Part shown: positions 15,127 through 22,577 of the stretch, piece after piece
Layout of the letters: every line of letters begins with the position of its first letter
Position numbering within the stretch: position 1 is the first letter of the stretch
Source: Rhizobium sp. Q54
Lineage (GTDB): Bacteria; Pseudomonadota; Alphaproteobacteria; Rhizobiales; Beijerinckiaceae
Assembly: GCA_945903655.1 (NCBI GenBank)
Contig: CAMDOY010000012.1
Location: forward strand, 1-22,655
Direction: 5' to 3'
Length of the DNA stretch: 22,655 nucleotides
The notes under the pieces: generated by a model
Told to the model about the DNA's origin: nothing
The model's input: only the letters and a program-made list of their open reading frames with translations
The model's database searches: none
Translations under genes and position numbers: made by a program

Positions 15127-15885
15127 CTAACATATGGTGCTGTCCCACCCGCCTGCGCTGAATCCGGACAAGCCGGGAAATGTTGCGGAGCCACGCCAAT
15201 TTCTGATGGATTGCCAACTCTCCACGACATAGCTCTTTTTGAGGAGGGCATTGAGAGCGCTGAGATCAAACTCATAGCCTATGCCTCCAAGCTTGAAGCC
15301 GCTAGGGAACAGGGGGTTATAGTCGGCGCTGACATCCACCACGACAACCGCATTCGGCTGGAAGGCGCCCTCCGGCAAACTCTTCAGCAAGTCAGAGCTT
15401 GTGACCCTTTTCACCAATTCACCACAATCGCGCCGTTTGGTTCCAAAGGACCATCTAACCCATGGCTTGTAGCTGCATTTATAATTGGCGCTTACAGAAT
15501 TGTCGCAGCTACGGTCGATGGGCACCATCTCCACCATGGTTATTCCAACAGTAAAATAGGGCGTTGTATTCGTGCTGCTTGGCCACGCATCCTTTGTCGT
15601 ATCAACCAATTCCGGCGCCACGAGGCCAAACCGTCTGATCATCTCGGCCAGGGTATGCACGGACACATCGGTCGAGGCGCCGGCTATGTCATAAGCCACC
15701 ATCCCCGCATAATCGTTTAATTGCTGGCGCGCGCGATTATACCGCGCCAACTCGTTACCGGCGACCAACAGGCTGATGAGCAGAGGGAACACCAGAACAA
15801 ACTCAACAGCCGCCGCGCCACCTTCGCAAAAACGAAAGGGACCTTTGTGGCCAGCGCCGCACGGGAATCTCCAAGGGGATCTCAT
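15127..15885 (-). CDS. TadE-like minor pilin (second of two)
   Basis: The 252-residue protein has a short basic N-terminus and one hydrophobic helix in the form EGGAAAVEFVLVFPLLISLL (21-40). Cleavage after G23 would put Glu28 at +5, the G/XXXXE processing pattern of Tad pseudopilins. A periplasmic domain of about 200 residues follows, with Cys pairs near RSCDNS, YKCSYK and RRDCGE. The start at 15885 (MRSPWRF) has GAGG five bases upstream and lies 7 bases after the previous stop, so it is coupled to the upstream TadE gene. Longer in-frame starts would overlap that gene. It should act in assembly or priming of Flp/Tad pili; the main Tad machinery is not in the window. TadE is preferred, and TadF is possible. 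Confidence 0.8.
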   Translation of the reverse strand: MRSPWRFPCGAGHKGPFRFCEGGAAAVEFVLVFPLLISLLVAGNELARYNRARQQLNDYAGMVAYDIAGASTDVSVHTLAEMIRRFGLVAPELVDTTKDAWPSSTNTTPYFTVGITMVEMVPIDRSCDNSVSANYKCSYKPWVRWSFGTKRRDCGELVKRVTSSDLLKSLPEGAFQPNAVVVVDVSADYNPLFPSGFKLGGIGYEFDLSALNALLKKSYVVESWQSIRNWRGSATFPGLSGFSAGGWDSTIC

Positions 15886-15892
15886 GGCGGCC

Positions 15893-16597
15893 TCAGAAGA
15901 CGCCGACCGATGGATCATTGATCCACATGGCCGTAGACACCAATCCGAATACTCTGCGCTCCGTGGTGGAACCCTCAAGCTTGGTTGGGGGAAGGATGAC
16001 CTCGTCCTTACTGTTCCTGTTGGCGAACATGGTCGAAATCGGGGACATGGGGTAGTAAACGACGAGGTATTGACTATCGCCAGCCGCGCCCAACTGAACA
16101 GCGCGGGATTCGGCGGAGGAGCCAGCGATGGCTAAATAAGACTTTGTCTGATCTACATTGAATGTCGGGCTCTTACGCTGGGCTTTTTCTAATTCCAAAG
16201 GTTTATAGGCGTCGTCCCAGCACTTGAAATTCTCCCTGCAATCTTTTCTCGTAAAAACCTCGATCAGCACCTCGTCGGCGTTCATGCCCGCTGGAAAATA
16301 GTCCTTTAACCTGTTCCTGAGGACCGCAACGTCAACGTAGGCGACTGTATTACCAAGTTCATCCGTCTTTGTGGTCCGCGCGTCCCGCAATATGAAATTC
16401 CCCCCGGACCGCAGGTCCATGGCCAGTTTTTGCACGGCGCCATCAAGGGATGTTCTGAAATAATGCACCAGCATGGTGTTGAAGATCATGAACACCACGC
16501 CGAAGAACGGCCAGGCGAGGATAGAAAATTCAATGGTGGCGACCCCCGTCCGGTCACTCCCGAAAGCGCGCAGCTTGGCGCCGATGATCCGCAACAT
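15893..16597 (-). CDS. TadE-like minor pilin (first of the operon)
   Basis: The 234-residue protein begins MLRIIGAKLRAFGSDRTG, then VATIEFSILAWPFFGVVFMIF as the single helix. Cleavage after G18 places Glu23 at +5, matching Tad pseudopilin processing. The rest (about 50-234) is a periplasmic domain with a CRENFKC cysteine pair. The start at 16597 (ATG) is preferred to a TTG at 16609; the ribosome site (GGGG) is modest. It is the promoter-proximal gene of a three-gene minor-pilin operon read towards rpoH, with a candidate promoter about 40-70 bases upstream. Confidence 0.8.
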   Translation of the reverse strand: MLRIIGAKLRAFGSDRTGVATIEFSILAWPFFGVVFMIFNTMLVHYFRTSLDGAVQKLAMDLRSGGNFILRDARTTKTDELGNTVAYVDVAVLRNRLKDYFPAGMNADEVLIEVFTRKDCRENFKCWDDAYKPLELEKAQRKSPTFNVDQTKSYLAIAGSSAESRAVQLGAAGDSQYLVVYYPMSPISTMFANRNSKDEVILPPTKLEGSTTERRVFGLVSTAMWINDPSVGVF

Positions 16598-16641
16598 GGC
16601 AGGCCCCAATTGAAAAGGATTAGTTAACAGTGGTCTCGTGA

Positions 16642-16670
16642 AAGATAAACAATTTCATAGCCAAGATCAA
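16642..16670 (-). promoter_or_regulatory. Candidate promoter of the Tad minor-pilin operon
   Basis: On the minus strand TTGATC (16665-16670) and TATCTT (16642-16647) are 17 bases apart in locally AT-rich sequence. Transcription would start near 16635, about 38 bases before the first TadE ATG. Spacing is ideal and both boxes match the sigma-70 consensus at four of six positions or better. Confidence 0.45.
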
Positions 16671-16687
16671 GCGTTTTCATGAGCGAG

Positions 16688-16715
16688 CCCCGACCATCCC
16701 TTGGGATGATCGGGG
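16688..16715. repeat. Long inverted repeat with a displaced second right arm
   Basis: CCCCGACCATCCC (16688-16700) and GGGATGATCGGGG (16703-16715) are 12 of 13 complementary around TT. The right arm plus one base, GGGATGATCGGGGC, recurs exactly at 16783-16796, 80 bases away. The single mismatch is C-A in plus-strand RNA but a U-G wobble in minus-strand RNA, so the fold is complete only on the minus strand. No T-run follows on either side. It could be a protein-binding site or a factor-dependent terminator. Confidence 0.6.
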
Positions 16716-16917
16716 CCGGAGCGCCACCGGGGCTGGGGGGCTGACGAAAGGCGACGCTCCTGGACATAACGCGCGGCGGCGCGGGATGATCGGGGCGAAG
16801 TGAAAAAAAGATGCGCGAGCCCACCCTGACGCGAACAGAGCCATTGACCCCGCCGAGCCCCTTAAGCGAAATGGGCGCAGTCAGCGACAGGCTTCACATC
16901 AGGGAAGGGAAAACGCC

Positions 16918-17208
16918 ATGCCGAAGGCCTATTGGGTAAGCTGCTACAGGGAAATTCTCGACGAAGCCAAGCTGGCCGCCTATGCGAGCCTGGGCGGCCC
17001 CGCCATCGCGGCGGGCGGCGGGCGCATTCTGGCGCGGGGCGTCGCCGACCTCGTCTACGAGCACGGGATCAAGTCGCGAACGGTCATCATCGAGTTCGAC
17101 AGCCTGGAGGCCGCCAAGGCGGCTCACGACAGCCCCGGCTACCAGGCGGCGCTCGCGGCGCTTGGCGACGGCGCCATCCGCGACCTGCGGATCATTTCGG
17201 GCGTATAG
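16918..17208 (+). CDS. DUF1330 domain-containing protein
   Basis: The 96-residue cytoplasmic protein matches the DUF1330 family (dimeric ferredoxin-like fold). It shows KAYWVSCYREILDEAKLAAYA at the N-terminus, a central GGRILARG segment, and the VIIEFDSLEAAKAAHDSPGYQAA helix that ends the family fold. Function is not established; related dimeric alpha-beta proteins bind small metabolites or act as isomerases or monooxygenases. AGGGAAGGG nine bases upstream is a good ribosome site. A GCGCG-ATT-CGCGC hairpin (17212-17224) follows the stop. It stands alone, with no operon partner. Confidence 0.9.
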   Translation: MPKAYWVSCYREILDEAKLAAYASLGGPAIAAGGGRILARGVADLVYEHGIKSRTVIIEFDSLEAAKAAHDSPGYQAALAALGDGAIRDLRIISGV

Positions 17209-17293
17209 CTGGCGCGATTCGCGCAGGGGAGCGGGCGCATGCCGCCCCTCCCCTTGCCTCGCCACCGCGCGGACGGCGATCAAGCCCATACTT

Positions 17294-17345
17294 CCACCTG
17301 CTTTGCGTTATATATCTGTTTTTAAACAGCTTTCAGGTGGCGCAA
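17294..17345. promoter_or_regulatory. Nested inverted repeats upstream of the helical-repeat gene
   Basis: CCACCTG (17294-17300) pairs with CAGGTGG (17334-17340). Inside lie TATATAT (17309-17315) and CTGTTT-TT-AAACAG (17316-17329). TTGCG (17303-17307) can also pair with CGCAA (17341-17345), a crossing arrangement. TATATA may be the -10 of the gene at 17392, although no good -35 is seen. The whole may be an operator around that promoter or a folded leader. Confidence 0.4.
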
Positions 17346-17391
17346 GAATTGCTGCGTTAAGGAAGGAGTAAGAACCAGAAAGTCCCAGGCC

Positions 17392-18105
17392 ATGATCATC
17401 AACGGTGGATATTCCGCCGGCGCTGCGGATGTGCAATCGCAACGGCGCCGTCTCGATTACGAAGCGCTGGCCCAGGCGATCGCGGCTGGCGACCTGGATG
17501 CAGCCCACGTGGCCTATGCCAATATCCTGAGCCAGTTGCCCTCGGGCAGCCGCCCCAACCCCGACAGCATCCTAGGCAAGATCGGCTCGGCCTTGCAGGC
17601 GGGCGACCTCGTCAGCGCGAAGCAATTCCTGAATTGGGGCGATAAGCGCAAAGCCCCTCAGGCCCCCGCCGCCATGAATGTCATCAAGCCCACCCCCTCG
17701 CCCGTCGTGAATGGCGAAGCGGGGGCCGACGCCTCGCCGGCGATCGCCATGAGCATGGCCATACAGACCGGAGACAAGTCGAAGGCCAAGACCGCCCTCA
17801 AGAACATTATCGCGGGCCTCATGGATGTGGCGACCGCCAGCAGCCTGTCGGGCCCTGCGTCCAGAGGGGTGAACGCCTATTCCAGGATGTCAACGTCCGG
17901 GTCCGCTGCGACGGAGCTGCTCCAGAGCCCCTCCTTCCAGGCTCTGGAGGACGCGATAGACAAGGGCGACCCCACGGGCATGAAGACCGCCTGGGCCCTG
18001 CTGATCTCCGGGTCCATGAATCAGCCCAATCCGACAAGACGGAACGCCGCCATGGCGTCAGCCAGCCTTGGCTTCGCCCAAAGTCGGGTGGTCGGGGCCA
18101 TCTGA
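17392..18105 (+). CDS. Hypothetical protein with four helical GD-containing repeats
   Basis: I do not recognise this 237-residue protein. It has no signal peptide or membrane helix and looks cytoplasmic. Four similar segments share the form 'A-I/L-x-x-GD-x-x-x-A-x-x-A-x-x-x-I/L': 26-50 (GDL at 33), 62-82 (GDL at 71), 118-144 (GDK at 127) and 184-208 (GDP at 192). This resembles TPR-like helix-turn-helix pairs, separated by Pro/Ala/Ser-rich linkers (about 86-115 and 146-180). The opening MIINGGYSAG is atypical of a leader. GGAAGGAG lies too far (over 20 bases) from the ATG to be an ideal ribosome site, and AGG is only two bases away, so the start is uncertain; no better in-frame start was found. 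Codon bias and length support a real gene. Confidence 0.7.
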   Translation: MIINGGYSAGAADVQSQRRRLDYEALAQAIAAGDLDAAHVAYANILSQLPSGSRPNPDSILGKIGSALQAGDLVSAKQFLNWGDKRKAPQAPAAMNVIKPTPSPVVNGEAGADASPAIAMSMAIQTGDKSKAKTALKNIIAGLMDVATASSLSGPASRGVNAYSRMSTSGSAATELLQSPSFQALEDAIDKGDPTGMKTAWALLISGSMNQPNPTRRNAAMASASLGFAQSRVVGAI

Positions 18106-18129
18106 TGCGGTCGCCGTAGTCCGGAACGA

Positions 18130-18448
18130 GGCCTTGCCGTAAGCACGAGCAAGGGTCTGCAAGGCCGGGGACTTCGCTTCCCGTCACTCAATTCTGGGTC
18201 TTGCCTCCCCACGTGGCGTAGCGGGACGATGGCCAGTCGCCCGCGAAGCCAAGGGTCGATCCCCAGACCGCCCCATCCCACGGGTTGAGGGCGACGCCAT
18301 AGGCTTCCATGGCGACATGGGAAGGTCGGCCATTTCGGGACGCACAGCATCCCATCCATGGCTTGCGCAGATGCGCCGATGGAATTGGCTTCAAGGTCGC
18401 AACACCGCACATCAAAAGCCACAGCTTTTGGCGTCTCCGCGATGACAT
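18130..18448 (-). pseudogene. Possible frameshifted remnant of an NHL / virginiamycin-B-lyase-like gene
   Basis: On the minus strand, the frame ending at 18188 contains AYGVALNPWDGAVWGSTLGF. This resembles the 'YGV-x-x-NP-x-DGSVWGS-x-LGFPG' stretch that I recall from virginiamycin B lyase-like beta-propeller proteins. In another frame just downstream (about 18130-18240) the sequence reads AIVPLRHVGRQDPELSDGK, which could continue as the family's 'IVRL-x-x-G-x-x-P' strand. Together they suggest a gene fragment broken by a frameshift, with no start, no ribosome site and both ends missing. The match is from memory of family patterns only. Ordinary non-coding sequence with chance similarity is the alternative. 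Confidence 0.3.
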
Positions 18449-18739
18449 GAGCCGCTGCCATCAGCGCGGGACATTGGACGGGTCAAAGCGGCACACAACG
18501 ACCGCTTCTCACGAGCACGATTTATGCTGCGTGATACTTTTGTGACGCCGCCAAACGACCAAAGTTTGAGCTAATGATCATAGCAAGGAAAGCAACAACT
18601 AGGGAGCGCGAACTTGCTCATGGCTATTGTTCCTGCGGCCAGGACTTTGACCATGTCCCGGGGGTTGACTGCGGTTACTCCTTGCCCAAAGTTGGCATCT
18701 CACGGCGCCGCCGCCATGCCGCCGTAATAAGGACGTCGA
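18449..18739. other. Intergenic region upstream of the GMC dehydrogenase
   Basis: About 290 bases in which I see no convincing gene, terminator or promoter. TTGACC and TTGACT boxes occur near 18647 and 18664, but neither has a good -10 at proper spacing. The GMC ribosome site AAGGA (18730-18734) is clear. Confidence 0.4.
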
Positions 18740-20359
18740 ATGCCTGCGGATTATGATTACATTATTGTAGGAGCCGGCTCGGCTGGCTGCACCATGGCGA
18801 ATAGGCTGACCGAAGACCCGAGCGTGCGGGTTCTTCTTCTAGAAGCAGGCGGCTGGGATCGCGATCCCTGGATTTGCATACCTTTGGGCTGGCCTCGTCT
18901 GCTTCTCAAGCGCCTGCATGACTGGATGTATTTTTGCGAACCCGATGCAGCTATGGGCGGACGCGCCATTGAATGCGCCCGAGGCAAGGTCGTCGGCGGA
19001 TCCTCCTCCATCAACGCCATGGCCTATGTGCGAGGCCACCGCGATGACTATGATCGTTGGGCGCGATCCGGCCTCACCGAATGGTCCTATGAAAAGGTGC
19101 TTCCCTATTTCAAGCGGCTTGAGAACTGGTGTGGCGCCCCATCAACATGGCGCGGCTCTGGCGGCCCGCTTAACGTGCAGGAATCAACCTTCTTCGATCC
19201 CCTCATTGAGGCCTATTTCGCCGCCGGAGAGGAAGCAGGGTATGGATTTACGAACGACTATAATGGGGAGACGCAGGAAGGATTTTGCCGGTGGCAAATG
19301 ACCATTCGAGAGGGACGCCGCTGGAGCGCAGCCAACGCCTACCTTTATCCCGCCCTCACAAGACCCAACCTCACGCTCCTGACGCAAACGCTCGTCACTA
19401 AAATCCTTTTTGAGGGGGACGAGGCGCATGGGGTCGCTTATGAACATGCTGGACAATCGAAGGTGGCCCATGCGGGTGAAATCATCCTGTGTGGAGGCGC
19501 CATCAATTCTCCTCAGCTTCTGCTGCTATCGGGCGTAGGTCCTGCGGATGAATTACGGAGCCACGGAATTCAAGTTAAAATTGATAGACCTGGCGTAGGA
19601 AAGAACCTGCAAGATCATATCTCCGCAGCTATTCATTATGCACGCAAGGAGCCCGGCCCTCTGCATCGGCAAATGCGCTTGGATCGAATAGTCCTCGACC
19701 TTGCGAAAACTTATCTGCATGGCTCGGGCGTTTCAAACGATTTGCCCAGCGGAGCTATGGCTTATTTGAAATCGGACGAAGACCAAGCGATTCCCGATAT
19801 CCAGATTCTGTTCAATGCTGCGCCTATGACGGCGTCGCCCTACATGGCGCCTTTCGTCAAACCATATGCTGATGGTTTTGCAAGCCGCGCAATCTTGCTG
19901 CGTCCGGAGAGCCGTGGGGAAGTCACTCTGCAAAGCGCGGATCCTGCTCAACTCGCCAGGATACGGCAGAATTTTCTCACGACGGATAGGGATCGCGTCG
20001 TGTTGCGGCGCGGATTGCGAATGGTGACAGAGATTGGAAGGCAAAAAGCCCTTTCGCCATTCGTGGCCCGGCAGATCATGCCAAATCCAGATGACCTCTC
20101 AAATGACGTGCTGGATGCACATATTGCGGCGACAGGGATTACGGTTCACCATCCTGCCGGGACGTGCAAAATGGGCGCAAACAATGATGAGAGGGCGGTC
20201 GTCGATCAAAGCTGCAGGGTATACGGCCTGCGCCGCCTGCGGGTCGTCGACGCCTCCGTCATGCCGGATCTCATTGGTGGGAACATCAATGGTCCCGTCA
20301 TCATGATCGCAGAAAAAATTGCGGATGGCCTCCTTCGAAAAATGGGCGATGAAAAATGA
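18740..20359 (+). CDS. GMC family FAD-dependent dehydrogenase (choline dehydrogenase-like)
   Basis: This 539-residue flavoenzyme should oxidise an alcohol to an aldehyde or ketone. The FAD-binding YIIVGAGSAG (7-16) and LLLEAGG (32-38) open the protein. GMC signature 1 (ARGKVVGGSSSINAMAYVRG, 80-99) and signature 2 (GAINSPQLLLLSGVGP, 253-268) are intact. The C-terminal active site has H471 in VHHPAGTCKMG and N514/N516 in GGNINGP, so the catalytic His-Asn pair seen in choline oxidase-type members is present. There is no signal peptide, so it is cytoplasmic or peripheral. AAGGA lies six bases from the ATG. Its stop overlaps the start of the next gene (ATGA), a binding protein, so the substrate is probably imported by that receptor. 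Choline itself is not implied. Confidence 0.92.
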   Translation: MPADYDYIIVGAGSAGCTMANRLTEDPSVRVLLLEAGGWDRDPWICIPLGWPRLLLKRLHDWMYFCEPDAAMGGRAIECARGKVVGGSSSINAMAYVRGHRDDYDRWARSGLTEWSYEKVLPYFKRLENWCGAPSTWRGSGGPLNVQESTFFDPLIEAYFAAGEEAGYGFTNDYNGETQEGFCRWQMTIREGRRWSAANAYLYPALTRPNLTLLTQTLVTKILFEGDEAHGVAYEHAGQSKVAHAGEIILCGGAINSPQLLLLSGVGPADELRSHGIQVKIDRPGVGKNLQDHISAAIHYARKEPGPLHRQMRLDRIVLDLAKTYLHGSGVSNDLPSGAMAYLKSDEDQAIPDIQILFNAAPMTASPYMAPFVKPYADGFASRAILLRPESRGEVTLQSADPAQLARIRQNFLTTDRDRVVLRRGLRMVTEIGRQKALSPFVARQIMPNPDDLSNDVLDAHIAATGITVHHPAGTCKMGANNDERAVVDQSCRVYGLRRLRVVDASVMPDLIGGNINGPVIMIAEKIADGLLRKMGDEK

Positions 20360-21318
20360 AAAAAACAGCTCTTTCGCTCTGCTTCAACCTGATCTTTTCC
20401 TGTCAGGCTTCGGCGACTGACTGGCCAACCGGCCCAATCGAAGTCGTTGTGCCCTATGCGCCGGGTGGGGCGGCGGATGTGATAGCGCGAATTTTCATGG
20501 ACGCCGTCAGTCAAAGGCTTTCGCAACCCTTTGTGGTGAAAAACATGGCGGGAGCTGGCGGATTGTTGGCCGCCCGCCAGGTCGCTCGCGCCAAGCCCGA
20601 TGGACGCACCTTAATCATCTCTGGCGCCGCTTCTCACGTACTTGCGCCTCTCATGAGCGCCGACGCCAATGTCGATCCTCTGCGCGACTTTACCCATGTG
20701 GCCTACTTTGGGGGCGCACCCTCGGTTCTATTGGCGCATCCATCAACAAACATAAAAGTCTTGTCTGATTTTCTCACCACTGCGCGAAACACGAAGGACG
20801 GTGTCGGTTATGTCTCCCCGGGGGTGGGAACGGCTGGTCATATTGTAGCGTCCTATCTCGCAATGAAGGAAAATATCGATTTGGTCCATGTGCCGCATAA
20901 AGGCGGCGGCACCGCTATTCTTGATGTCATCGCCGGCCATGTGAAATTCGCAAGCATGAATTGGTCGACCGCGCGGGAACATGTAGCCGCCGGCGCCTTG
21001 AACGCGATCGCTATCACTTCAGACAAGCGAATCAACGAAAGACCGGAGTTGCCGACCTTCAAGGAAATGGGTTACAGCAGCCTTGTCATGGCGACATGGT
21101 ATGGACTTTCCGGACCTGTCGGATTGCCATCCGAGGTTGTTTCAAAACTCAACAAGGCGGTCACCGACAGTCTTCGGGACGCAAATGTTGTGCGCCACCT
21201 CGAGCTTGAAGCGGCGGAACCATTGGCTTTGTCGTCGCAAGAATTTACAAATTTCGTCGGTGGTGAATTGACGCGTTGGGCGCCCATCACAGCACGCCTG
21301 AAGCAAAAAAATCCCTGA
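20356..21318 (+). CDS. Bug/TctC family periplasmic solute-binding protein
   Basis: The 320-residue protein is a TTT-type receptor. Residues 1-20 form a Sec signal peptide (MKKTALSL..., cleavage near ASA/TDW). The mature protein has the Bug pattern: PIEVVVPYAPGGAADVIAR, a MAGAGGLLAARQVARAKPDG segment, HVPHKGGGTAILDVIAGHV, and WYGLSGPVGLP. The start overlaps the GMC stop by four bases (ATGA), a sign of translational coupling; the ribosome site is only a weak A/G-rich stretch inside the GMC gene. No TctA/TctB genes follow, so it either shares a membrane unit encoded elsewhere or senses rather than transports. Likely ligand: the GMC substrate or its product. Confidence 0.9.
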   Translation: MKKTALSLCFNLIFSCQASATDWPTGPIEVVVPYAPGGAADVIARIFMDAVSQRLSQPFVVKNMAGAGGLLAARQVARAKPDGRTLIISGAASHVLAPLMSADANVDPLRDFTHVAYFGGAPSVLLAHPSTNIKVLSDFLTTARNTKDGVGYVSPGVGTAGHIVASYLAMKENIDLVHVPHKGGGTAILDVIAGHVKFASMNWSTAREHVAAGALNAIAITSDKRINERPELPTFKEMGYSSLVMATWYGLSGPVGLPSEVVSKLNKAVTDSLRDANVVRHLELEAAEPLALSSQEFTNFVGGELTRWAPITARLKQKNP

Positions 21319-21462
21319 TCAATCAATATCATAATCCGTAGGACACATGCGCCATTTTCGCCAATGATGAGAGGTCATGTGGTGCGAAGCGTTGCGTCAG
21401 GCCTGCCGGGGTCCGCCGGGCGTTCAATGCAAAGGGTTGCTCGTGTAAACGAGAGCTTTGGA

Positions 21463-21491
21463 TTGGAATGCGGCCCAGGATCGATTAAAAG
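21463..21491 (+). promoter_or_regulatory. Candidate promoter of the second orphan binding protein
   Basis: TTGGAA (21463-21468) and TAAAAG (21486-21491) are 17 bases apart, each matching four of six consensus bases. Transcription would begin near 21498, thirty bases before the ATG at 21528. A dyad CTCGT-GTAA-ACGAG (21440-21453) lies just upstream, in an activator-like position. Confidence 0.4.
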
Positions 21492-21527
21492 ACGTTAACG
21501 GCACGTAACGCCATGGGGAGGGAATTC

Positions 21528-22577
21528 ATGTTTCAGCGCAACCGTCTTGCGTCCATTGGCCTGATCGTCTGCATGATCCTGGGCCTTCGCACCGCGCATG
21601 CGCAGGACGCTGTCGCCGAGTTTTACAGGGATAAACGCATCACGCTCCTCATCGGCGCTTCAACCGGGGGCGGCGTCGATCTCTTCGGACGGTTGATTGG
21701 CAAGCACATGGGGCGTTTTGTACCTGGCAATCCCGGGTTCAACGTCACGAATGTGCCGGGCGCCGGGAGTTTGACGGCGGCGCTGAATCTGTACTCGGTC
21801 GCCCCGAAAGACGGCACATATATGGCGGAGGTTTTGCCCGGCGCCTTCACGCAACCGCTGATGCAGCCAACACTCGCAGGTGGGCGGGCGGCTTATGATC
21901 CCACCAAGTTCAGCTTCATCGGCAACGGAAACGCAGAAACGCTCGTCTGCATCGTGCGGACAGATTCAGGGATTTCGAAATTTGACGAGGTTTTCACCAA
22001 GGAGCTGATCGTCGGAACGCCCGGAGGCGGAAGCACTGTGCACGAGCATACCGTCGTATTGAAAGAAGTGATTGGCGCAAAACTCAAACTCGTATCTGGC
22101 TATCCAGGAACCCGGGAGATCATTCTGGCCCTCGAACGAGGGGAGGTCGGAGGGATCTGCGGATTTTCCTTCGCCTCTGCAAAACAGCAGCTTCCAGGGG
22201 CCTTCGGTGGCAAGGATTTCAAGATCATTGTTCAGAACGGGACTGAGAGCCATCCCGAGCTGAAGACGGCTGGCGTGCCTCTGAGCATCGGTTATGCGAA
22301 GTCTGAAGCGGACCGGGAACTTCTTAAGCTTTATTATTCCCTCGGCCAGTTTTCCCGTGCTTTCATGATGCCGCCCGGAGTTCCCTTGGATCGCGTGAAG
22401 GCGATCCAGACCGCTTTCATCGCCACGATCAAGGATCCGGCTTTTCAGCAAGATATTGAGAAGATCCAGGCTGAGGCGGTTCCACAAACGGGCGATGAAC
22501 TGAAGGCGATGATCGACACGATGTTTGCAACGCCGCCTGAGATGGTGCAACGAATCAACAAGATATTGCAGCAATAA
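21528..22577 (+). CDS. Diverged Bug/TctC-like periplasmic solute-binding protein
   Basis: The 349-residue secreted protein has a Sec signal peptide (MFQRNRLASIGLIVCMILGL, cleavage near AHA/QDA at residue 25). It then shows a Bug-like start, FYRDKRITLLIGASTGGGVDLFGRLIGKHMGRF, followed by NVPGAGSLTAALNLY and APKDGTYMAEV. It is longer and more diverged than the previous receptor: the usual PYAPGG loop reads GASTGGG and an insert near KELIVGTPGGGSTVHEHT is present. The start at 21528 has GGGGAGGG seven bases upstream; an ATG at 21513 would include that site. It has its own promoter and stands 209 bases after the GMC-Bug pair. Any membrane partner would lie beyond the window's end. Confidence 0.85.
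   Translation: MFQRNRLASIGLIVCMILGLRTAHAQDAVAEFYRDKRITLLIGASTGGGVDLFGRLIGKHMGRFVPGNPGFNVTNVPGAGSLTAALNLYSVAPKDGTYMAEVLPGAFTQPLMQPTLAGGRAAYDPTKFSFIGNGNAETLVCIVRTDSGISKFDEVFTKELIVGTPGGGSTVHEHTVVLKEVIGAKLKLVSGYPGTREIILALERGEVGGICGFSFASAKQQLPGAFGGKDFKIIVQNGTESHPELKTAGVPLSIGYAKSEADRELLKLYYSLGQFSRAFMMPPGVPLDRVKAIQTAFIATIKDPAFQQDIEKIQAEAVPQTGDELKAMIDTMFATPPEMVQRINKILQQ

Larger units (their letters stand above)
16598..16917. other. Intergenic region between tadE and the DUF1330 gene
   Basis: These 320 bases hold no convincing gene. They contain the tad promoter (16642-16670), a long inverted repeat (16688-16715) and a second copy of its right arm at 16783-16796. No clear promoter for the DUF1330 gene was found; TTGACC at 16844-16849 lacks a good -10. 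Confidence 0.5.

Noticed and set aside
16624..16680. Possible leader peptide MKTLDLGYEIVYLSRDHC on the minus strand ahead of tadE
   Set aside because: Its ATG lies upstream of the predicted transcription start and lacks a ribosome site; the sequence overlaps the promoter boxes.
18574..18756. Small plus-strand open frame with a CSCG motif before the GMC gene
   Set aside because: It overlaps the GMC start in another frame, has no ribosome site, and the single Cys pair is not a recognisable domain.
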